Assembly (NCBI GenBank): GCA_036674765.1
Contig: JARVKI010000018.1
Location: forward strand, 310,001 to 374,000
Source of the DNA: Seiridium cupressi
Lineage: Eukaryota; Ascomycota; Sordariomycetes; Amphisphaeriales; Sporocadaceae
Direction of reading: 5' to 3'
Length of the DNA stretch: 64,000 bases
In this document: positions 55,800 to 64,000 of the stretch, piece by piece
How positions within the stretch are numbered: the stretch's first letter is position 1
Layout: each line of letters starts with the position of its first letter
Notes under the pieces: model-generated
Told to the model about the DNA's origin: nothing
Databases searched by the model: none
What the model saw: the letters and a program-made list of their open reading frames with translations, nothing else
Program-made: the position numbers and the translations under genes

Positions 55800-56554
55800 A
55801 ACGAAACTCAAGCGGCGGATGCACCACAGAACGTATATGACAAGAGAGACTTCTTCGATGAATATATCAAGCTCGACAGGCAAGTAGTTGGCCTGCATGG
55901 CGCCCCGGAAGGGGCCCAGTTGCGAGCAATGCTACCAGAGCTGGGTGGGATTCGCCATTCTTGGTCTTGGCTGCGGCATGGGATGGTTCTCGCGTTGGGC
56001 ACGAGAGAACGGTGCGGCCCACGCGCGCGGAATCGACTTACCGGAGACCATGCTCGGGAAAGCGCGAGGTAATACCAAGATGGAGAGCGTCGAATATAAG
56101 CGAGCAGACCTTGATCAACTTGAATCTGCCAGACAACGCCTATGGCTTCGTTTTTAGCTCTCTCGCATTTCACTATTTGGTCCATCTTCCCGGACTCTTC
56201 AAAGAGATCCACGAGTCGCTGAAGCCAGGGGGAAAGCTAGTGTTCTCAATCGAGCATCCGATCTTCACCGGCCCGACGCGTGGCGGCTTCATTTCTGATG
56301 CTGACGGTCGCAAGATATGGCCTTTGGACGCTTACCAGAAAGAGGAGCTGAGGCTTCGAAACTGATTCGTTGACCGGGTCGGAAAACAGCAGCAGGCTTT
56401 TGGAACATATATCAACACCTTGTGGAAATGCGGGTTTGAGCTGACTGGTTTCGTCAAATGGTGTCCGACGGATGAAGAGCTCAGGAAGTTTCCGGGGTGG
56501 GAATCTGAGTTCATCAGGCCAACCTTCTTGTTGATGGGTGCAACTAAGAAATAG
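55800..56554 (+). pseudogene. Class I SAM methyltransferase pseudogene
   Basis: Three frames together spell one UbiE-like small-molecule methyltransferase. Frame 1 (from about 55800): NVYDKRDFFDEYIKL ... AMLPEL. Frame 2 (about 55940-56115): FAILGLGCGMGWFSRWA (motif I), GIDLPETMLGKAR. Frame 3 (about 56113-56554): LNLPDNAYGFVFSSLAFHYL, FKEIHESLKPGGKLVFSIEH, an in-frame TGA (56363-56365) in place of a residue in LRLRN-stop-FVDRVG, then FELTGFVKWCP and the true stop at 56552-56554. No GT-AG introns explain the frame changes. Two indels plus a nonsense codon make it non-functional. Confidence 0.82.
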
Positions 56555-57216
56555 TGGACCCGTAAGAAATGTTGTTTCAACGAGGCATGTGAAGGGTCAT
56601 GTCAAGTCATGATGACCGTAAGCATTGGGGGCTTCCAGGCCAGTCTAGGTATTCATAAAAATATCTCTCCAGACCACCACTGCCTCTGAATTAGGTACAT
56701 GAGGCATTGAAATCCAGTCATTCACTGTAAGATGATGTGGCATGTGATACGCGGTCAATAGTGGTGCCGTATGCCGGCGCGATAATTAAGGTAGGCGGGT
56801 TACATGTCACCGGTAGCGAACTGGGGTGAGCTCCTGGGGTGCGTCACTCCACTACTATCATTGAACCTGCGCATCCCCAATCTGAGCTGATCGCCAAGAC
56901 ACATTGAATTGGTGACCTAGCCCAACAAACTGCACCACGTCGCATTCGATATTTCATTTGGAGCTGTATTTCTCTCGTCATGATATGTTGATGACCTGGC
57001 GACACCGATCCTCACATTTCGAGTCCCGAGACCTCCTACCTGGGCAAGCCATTCACGTCGTCATTCAGCGATAAGTACCTGGAGCTCCCCTGGCCGCTGA
57101 CGATCTGCCACTTCGACTGGAGCCTCAAGGGACGCGATTCACGGTTCCGGTTTCAATTATCGCTCTCGGCATACGGTTGGGGGCGCATCGAGAGCTTCCT
57201 GCAGCCGATTGCTTGG
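56555..57216. other. Intergenic, nothing recognised
   Basis: Promoter region of the VPS9-domain gene. A protein-like stretch just before the start is only the leader. Confidence 0.45.
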
Positions 57217-60200
57217 ATGCTTCCTTTGAACCCCTACCTGGCCGCCTTCTTTCGACACGGCAACCCCGTCGTCTCTCAGTGCTCACCTGTCCATCACCAT
57301 ATCCTCCTGGTCCCGACCACCGAGTTCCTCCTTACCTCCCGCGAAACCGAAAGCGGCCTGTCGCCTTCAGAGCTTGTATCGTCTGAAGAGTTCTTGGGCA
57401 GCCATGTGCTCAAGATTCCCAGCAGTGTCGTAACCGCGGGAGGTAAGGATTCAGGGGTGGGAAACCTCCGCGAACTGAGGGGCAAGGCTCGCCAGTACAA
57501 CACCTTAAATGGCCGCAGCGTCGTGATCAAAGACGCATTTGTTTACAGTAACAAAGGTGAGTGCTTCTTCACAGCTCTCCGGTTGCCGCGCATTCCGGCC
57601 AGAGTGCTAACTGGTAACACCAGGCTTCCGAAACTTGGCTCAGGCGCAGATTCTCAACGATTCCATCTGGTACGCCGATACACTCGAACCGAAACAATGG
57701 CTTATATACTACATATCGCGCCCTTTGGCGGGGACATGGGACGAAGTCAAGGTTCCGCAGGCCATCTTCTCCGTCGGGATGGCCAAGAGAAAGCGCGCGG
57801 AAGCTAAGCAAGCCGCAGCCATCGAGAATGGAGAGCCGAGTCTGCCTAAGAAGAAAGAGACCAAGAGTTTCCATGATCTCCTGAACAACTTCCCCATCAT
57901 CGCCAGGCAGATGCAGCAGGGACTCGAGAAACTATTCAGAGAATTCACAGTTGTGTTTGAGAGGCCACTTCCACCACCTCCGTCGGCCACGCACATTCCC
58001 GATCCTCTGCCGGATGGGCCGATCGCGACGGCTATGCGACAGATGCGCTCGAACAGTTCGACAAAGCGACGGGTCAGCGTCAATGGCTTGGATGCAGGCC
58101 TTCGGAACAGAGTCACTGAGAACTTCTTTGCGGAAGATGACGAAGACGTTATGCGAGCTTCGCTAGAAACCGCCGTGACTAGCGCCATTGACCTATTTCA
58201 GAATGTTGATAAGCAACAGCTCTCCATGCTTGGTGCGACGACAGACCTCACTGGACCAGTGGTGGAGCGATTGATTGAGAGATACGTGGCCGAGAATGTG
58301 CATACCCTCGTATGGCCACGACTTGCTGCCATGCGCCGACCGGAAGACCTGGAGCTGGAGGCTAAAATTCGCCAGATGGAATTCATTGATATATCTCAAC
58401 TCGGTCTTGCCATAGAATGTGGCCAGCAAGAGAAGCGCGAGCTCACTGCAAGGCTAGGGCGCGCAGTCGAAGAATTCAGCAAGATGACTGCGGCTATGGG
58501 CCCACAAGAAATGATGGAGCTGCTTCTTTCCACTATGAAAGCCGTAACGACCTTGGCCGAGCAACCGAGATCAGAACTGATGTCAAACGGGGCTGAAAAG
58601 CCGCCTCTTACCATCAATGCCGACACGCTCGTTTCGCTGCTGCTTTACGTAGTCATCAGAGCCGGCGTTAAACATCTTCAGGCACGCCTTCAGTATGTCA
58701 GGCATTTCATCTACATTGATGATGTCGATAGCGGCGAAATAGGATATGCACTGAGCACTTTCGAGGCCGTATTGTCGTATCTCATGCGGGATTCTAGTAC
58801 ACTCCGGCGAGCAAGCAAACGCAACAAAGCTCTATGGGATTTGACTGCCAAAGGCGATACTTCGGAGCTCAGAAGGATGATGGACCCTGATGCCGAAGCC
58901 GTTGAGGACGAACCTCCGGTATCTCCAATCTCGAGCCATGCACCATCAGTCAGCTGGAGCATGCTTAATGGATCTTCCAGGCGATCGTCGACAACATACA
59001 CCAGCTTCGACTCTTATTCCCAGGGTTCCGGCCTCAGTCATGTGTTCCCCTTTCAGAGTGATGATAGTGGCGAATCCTCATTTCAACCAACGAAACGAGT
59101 GAAGAGAGTTGCTATGGATACCAGGAGTATGTCAAGTGGTTCCGAATATTCATACCACTCTCGAGCTGCGAGTGTAGCTACTACCATGGGAAGCGGCATA
59201 GAAGGTGACACATCTGTCGCGCGTCTATATCAGACCCAAGACTCCCATGGAGAGTCGATCCCCATGATGGCGGTCCAGAATGAGCGGCCCGACACTTTGA
59301 GGTATCTGCTGTCGCTCGATGAGTTCTTCCCTCCGGAGGTAATTCTAGAGGATAGTAACAATCAGGGCACCACACTACTAAGCGCTGCCGTTCAGCTGGG
59401 ACATACTGAGCTGATTGACATTATATTGGATTACATTATGGCCGCGACAAGCCGCGACCGATTCATCGAACATTTTGCGCTTCAAGATACTATGGGCCGC
59501 AGTGTTGCACATTACTTGTTTCATGCGCCCTCATTGATAGGACGCATTGGCAAATTATTGCCCTGGCGACAAAAGGACAAGAATGGCTTGACACCGCTGT
59601 TTTCACTTTGTCGCTCATATGATCACATCAACTACCATTCTATGGTCGAGGCAGGATTGGAGGCGGCGACTAAGTCTCAAGGTGATGGCCAACCTCTACA
59701 TCTCGATGACCACGTGGATTCCAAGGGGAACACGCTTCTGCATATTGTGCATGATCCATCATTGGTTTTCGAAATCCTGCAGCACTGCGATGTCGACGTC
59801 AACGCAACGAACGAGAAGAAGTTCACCGCTCTCATGGTCGCCAGCAAGTATGGCCGCTTTGAGATTGTGCGGACTTTATATGGAGACCGGAGGCTCGATG
59901 CGGCAGCTAAGGACCTTCGAGGGCTGACTGCGGTAGAGCTTGCCAAGGATGACGAGGTCCGAAATAGGATTGACGACCTAACGCTTTTCTCCATGCTAGC
60001 AGCTGATGACGGCCGGATCACGGGGGTAGTGAGGTCGTTCTTTGTAGAAGACGCCACGATACGGCTCGTCATTAAGTCTGGCGCTCCGAGCGAGAACAAC
60101 AGCTTCACCATCACAACTTGTCGCCGCTCAATGGCAGACTTTGAACGTCTTGCCAATCTTTTGTCGGTTGAGAACCCCGCTTCGTGGATCCCGAACGTTT

Positions 60201-61399
60201 CAAGTCAACGGACTCCCTTTCAGATCCCCGCGAAGCCGTCTCGGGCAATCTTGAAGGATATCCAGGTCCGTACTGATTGGTTCCTCAAGATTTTACTGGC
60301 GCACCCCACCTTTGCAACCCATGAAATGCTCTGGGAATTCTTTCTGGTGCCTGACCTACAGCCGGACATGATTGAACAGCGTAGTAAGCTCAAGGCTGAG
60401 ACGCGTGCTGAGAATATTCATGAAGAGTATGAGCCACTGGAAGACGTGCGAGAGGTTGAACAATTCGTTGATCATGCGCGCGACATGGTCCGTAGCGTAA
60501 ATTTCTCCACGAAAAGTGTTGCACGGCGGACCAATGGGTTGTGCGTCGTGAATGCTGGTAAGCATGGCAAAGAAATAAAATCGTAACACAACTGACCTCC
60601 TTCAGATCTATATGAGGCAGCAAGCCTACTAAACAAGCAGGTTAGCAACGTGGAGTTCCTACCGCCGACCCATGTTGCTGCATTTGAAGCCTACGTTCGC
60701 ACTCTACTGCCATCGCAATCAGCACCAACGCAAACGCTACACAGTACCCTATTAGCCATACAGTCTACAATGACAGCTATGCTGGCTGCTTTGGCGCGCC
60801 CACCACAGATCGTAGCGCAGATTCAAGCATCCCGAAGGGCTATCGAAAGGTCATACAACTCGCTCAGCCGCTCCACGCGGTGGCCGCTCGGGCTCCTTGA
60901 CGACACTCGCCAGAGACTCAATGAAGAAAAGGAAGAGAAAACGCGCGAAAAGCAAAAGGAGACCGACGACCTTGGCCGGGAGCTCAGATACACGCAGCAG
61001 GTAGTGGCTGGAGAACTCGCTGGCTGGCAGGATATGCATGAAAAGCTGGGACGAAGAGCAATCAAGGAATTTGCCAAAGGCATGGTTGTCCTTGAGCGTG
61101 AACGACTAGCTGGGATGAAACGCGCGTTGAAGAAACTGGAAGAGGTGTCCACCGGCCCGGTTTTCAGGATGGGCTCCATCAGTGGACCTCAAGCAGAAGC
61201 AGTAGTAGACGAGTTAGAGGCACGGCGACAGATGGAAGACGTGGTAGATTCAGGAGTCATAAACTCCCTTGAGCCGCTGCAGGGTAACGAGGCCGGGCCT
61301 TCGACAAGTAAAGGATCAACACTCCTAGGTGGCGAATCCAGTGCCATGGGAGTGGAACTGCAAGAGACACGAGATGCCGAGGGAGATGCTACGCAGTGA
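57217..61399 (+). CDS. VPS9 domain / ankyrin repeat / PX protein with C-terminal coiled coil (YML002W-like)
   Basis: Three exons: 57217-57556, 57624-60557 and 60606-61399 (introns of 67 and 48 nt), giving 1355 aa. The start is ATG 57217 (MLPLNPYLAAFFRHGNP), in good agreement with the N-terminal layout expected. Residues about 300-510 hold the VPS9 fold: LVWPRLA, TLVSLLLYVVIRAGVKHL, YVRHFIYIDD, GEIGYALSTFEAVLSYL. Ankyrin-like repeats follow (NNQGTTLLSAAVQLGHTEL, NEKKFTALMVASKYGRFEI). A PX-like domain (RLVIKSGAP, FERLANLLS, IPAKPS) comes next, then a Lys/Glu-rich coiled coil like the BAR part of sorting nexins. VPS9 proteins are GEFs for Rab5/Vps21; PX binds phosphoinositides. Predicted role: endosomal trafficking. 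Confidence 0.9.
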
Positions 61400-64000
61400 G
61401 AGAGAGGAGACCGACCAATGCCTGTGAAGGTGGTTTTGAATGAGTGTACGATCGTGTGCAGATGTACCGCGCAACCGAACCATGTGTGGCAATTGTCTAC
61501 GTCCGGGGTCGGGTTTGGCTTGAATAGACGTCAGGAACTGGCCTCCAAGCCGATTCAGTGTTGTGCTCATTTGGTCCTCTCTGGAGCCTAAACCTTCTTT
61601 CGTGATACGGTGATCAACAGAGAACACCACGGGCTCAAGGAGGCAGCCCACAGGACTTTATCTAATTCAACGTCTACGTAAGTCATGAGCTGTTCGGAGG
61701 TGGCAGTGTCTGCCCAATGACCCGGATGGTCACCAAAGCAGGTCTACCCATGGCCATTGTTGAGGCCTAGGGCTGATCGTGACAGACCAGGGCATCAGGT
61801 GAACACCGTACGTCGACTGATCATCTATCGATGGGGAGAGTCCCAAGAACCTAAGGGGAAATGGCAAACATCTCGGGGAGAACCATCACAAGTGTCCCAA
61901 GAAAACGTCAGCTCGATGCCCCTGCATACGTTTCTCGTCGCCATGGTGCCTTCTCAGCCATTGAAATTTCGACAGTCGGTCATGTTCTGGAACAGTGGAA
62001 AATACTGTTAGGGCGGAATCATCTAGATCGAGTGAGCGAATTCAGCAAGAAGACTGCCGGATCGTCATCCCGCCTCACCACACAAACGCACTATGTAGTA
62101 GTCTACGCGAGCTTGCGATGTCATGTATGCTTGAAGAATGCCACGATATGTGAGAAGTTATGACCGCCAAGCTCTGGAGCTCCGCCGATCCATGCAAACA
62201 TGCAGCAACACTATACTGCTCCGGCTCATGTTACCAGGAAGGATGACTCACTGGCACCACGGCTACTGCAGCTGCACGATCGGCTCCGTCTGGTAGTGCC
62301 ACAGTAGCTGCTCTTCCGCAAAGGGAGAAGAAACCTGAAACACCAAAAACGCGCGAATTGGGAAGAGAGACTAAGAAACACCGGGACGACGAGGGCCAAT
62401 CGTCCCGAAACCCACGCGGGCGCGATGGTGGAGTTGCGCTGCTCGCCGTGCCGATTGGGCGGCGCGTGGACAGGGGGCGAGCGCGTGGCAGCCGTCCAAT
62501 CACGACTCCCAGGACCGTGGCTGGGAATTCGCACCAGGACGTGGTGAGCCACGCTCGACGCCAGAACGGCTACGCGCCCAGGACCGGGAAGGCTGTGCAA
62601 AAAATGACACGAAAAAGGCCCCCGGGTCTAGCGGCACCTGTCAGGTGTCGAGGCCGCTATCCGCCGAACTCTGCTTACCGCGCGATAGACTCAAGGCATG
62701 AGAAGGGGAGATAAGCAAGGGCGCCTCAGGACGAAAATCAGACGGGCTGCCCTATTTCGGACCCACGGCAATCTCTACAGCCGCCCATGGTGTCCACCAC
62801 CTGACCTCGACTGATGAGACAGCCGCCTCTGGCAGACGATCGTGCCTCAGGGTCGTTGCAGGGCTGTACCGTAGGCGCTGTGGCACGGGGGCTGAGCCGG
62901 GGTTTACCGTACTATAGCAAATCTCCCATCCCATACCGACGAGAACCGGCCGGATCGGCTTTTTGTCTCTCCTGCCTTTCTTTCCCTTCATGCATGGAAC
63001 GAAATAGCCGCCCGCGCGGATCTGCGTTTAAATTAACAGCGGCTGCGACACTCAGGATTCATTTCAGCAGGCGCCTGCCGCTTGCCTCACCATGAAGAAA
63101 AGAAAGAAAGCCAAATCTCTAAGCGGCCCTGTCACTGCGACAAGCGACCAAAAATAGAAGCCGCTGAAGAAGCTTTGCTCTTCTCGGCGGACAAGTGTCC
63201 CGAGTCACGAGGGTGCGCATGCGACCAAGCGAGAGCATTCAGTGAGACTCGGCACGGGGGCCCGCGACTGGCTTGAACCGCCCACCTGAGGAAGCTTTCA
63301 TTTGGGCATTGTGCGCGCTTGCACAGTCCGACTATGCGACAGACGCAGGAGAGGCGGAACTGCGCTCGTCACTTGCCAGCTGCACGCGAAGTATCATCGC
63401 GGGCAGTCGCGAGACTTCTCGTTCGTCGCGAAGGGCAACGTCACCGCTGCGCGCAAGTCGTGTGTCTTCGCGACTGGTTGTGTCCTCCAGAGGCGCGTCG
63501 AATAGTAAACCCCCAAGCTCTGCGGGTAGATCCAAGGCCAACCCCACACCCGCGTTTTCTCAACAATCCATGCGCTCTGCACGCTACCGACTGGGGACGC
63601 ACTCGTAGCACATGACTAGAGAGAGGGCTAATGCAGCGATGGTATCCGCAGCGTGTCTAAATCGAGCGTGACTCATAGACGCTGCATACTGCATTGGTAC
63701 GTGGTACCGCGCTGGGGGGGGGGGACCTCGAACCGTCAACCCAGTCAGTGTGCAGAACAGGGCTGCGACGGTGAAGGACCCCGGCTTCTGCGCCTGATAG
63801 GCGGTATGTCGTAGGACGGCTGTACAGGGGTCTCGACGACCGGGGGGCACTGGACGGGACCACATAGTCGCTTCCATCGTATAGTGCTTGACGGCACTCG
63901 AACCACACGGTCCTGCGCGCCTATGGCTTGCTGGCGGCGCAAAGTGCATCCAGGCGCCAAGCTTTGCCATCCGCACTTTGCATCTCGCATCTGCATCTGC
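61400..64000. other. GC-rich terminal stretch, no gene recognised
   Basis: About 2.6 kb downstream of the VPS9 gene with no supportable coding region. From about 62350 on it is GC-rich, so many frames stay open by chance (for example 63273-63608 on plus and 63584-63976 on minus) but with low-complexity Arg/Ser composition and no motifs. It could be the 5' leader or promoter of a gene starting beyond the window. A run of 11 G lies at 63714-63724. Confidence 0.5.
63714..63724. repeat. G11 homopolymer
   Basis: Eleven consecutive G, directly visible; a site where sequence length is error-prone. Confidence 0.85.

Noticed and set aside
62200..63980. Many overlapping ORFs at the right end
   Set aside because: GC-rich sequence gives open frames on both strands by chance; none has motifs or a convincing splice structure.
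1..64000. Transposable elements, CRISPR arrays or phage-type systems
   Set aside because: No transposase, reverse transcriptase or integrase domain, no terminal repeats with target duplications and no regularly spaced repeats were seen; the RNase H gene lacks retroelement partners.

Overview
The window is nuclear DNA of a filamentous ascomycete, most likely Eurotiales (Aspergillus/Penicillium-like). Genes on both strands carry many short introns (mostly 46-80 nt) with GTAAGT/GTGAGT-type donors and TAG/CAG acceptors. There are two eukaryotic tRNA genes, one with an intron after the anticodon, and the products are typical of moulds: a LaeA-like methyltransferase, 4CL-like ligase, GH51 arabinofuranosidase, quercetin dioxygenase and oxysterol-binding protein. 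All gene models were spliced by eye from reading-frame continuity, donor/acceptor sequences and family motifs; none is supported by transcripts.

Layout. 0-8 kb: 3' end of a DHA2-type MFS transporter; a tRNA-like element inside an inverted repeat; an unrecognised acidic-tailed protein preceded by a CAT/CAC-repeat leader; a peroxisomal (SKL) acyl-CoA/4-coumarate-CoA ligase; and, divergent to it, an ASNSD1-type asparagine-synthetase-domain protein. 8-17 kb: a broken chitinase tail, an FMN-dependent alpha-hydroxy-acid dehydrogenase with a signal-peptide-like start, a gene-poor stretch with an unrecognised relic, and a Kes1/Osh4-type oxysterol-binding protein. 17-28 kb: an intronless AAA ATPase, an F-box protein with an in-frame TGA, a small secreted/single-span protein, a four-span MARVEL-like protein and a GT31-type glycosyltransferase. 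29-40 kb: a cytochrome P450, tRNA-Lys(CTT), tRNA-Ile(AAT), an RNase H, a seven-exon LaeA-like methyltransferase with two micro-exons, an intact SDR and a decayed SDR. 41-49 kb: GH51 arabinofuranosidase, aldo/keto reductase, quercetin 2,3-dioxygenase and a nitroreductase interrupted by one stop. 49-61.4 kb: a multispan membrane protein with a disordered tail, an ArsB/NhaD-like permease, a methyltransferase pseudogene, and a large VPS9/ankyrin/PX protein. 61.4-64 kb: GC-rich, no gene recognised.

How the genes may work together. The most coherent neighbourhood is 41.0-48.6 kb. There a secreted arabinofuranosidase and a secreted quercetinase flank an aryl-alcohol-type aldo/keto reductase, which would suit removal of arabinose from plant flavonol glycosides followed by ring cleavage of the aglycone (inference). 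The rest looks like housekeeping genes mixed with accessory genes. A striking property is the amount of gene decay: at least six loci carry frameshifts or in-frame stops. I did not find a convincing new defence or mobile system.
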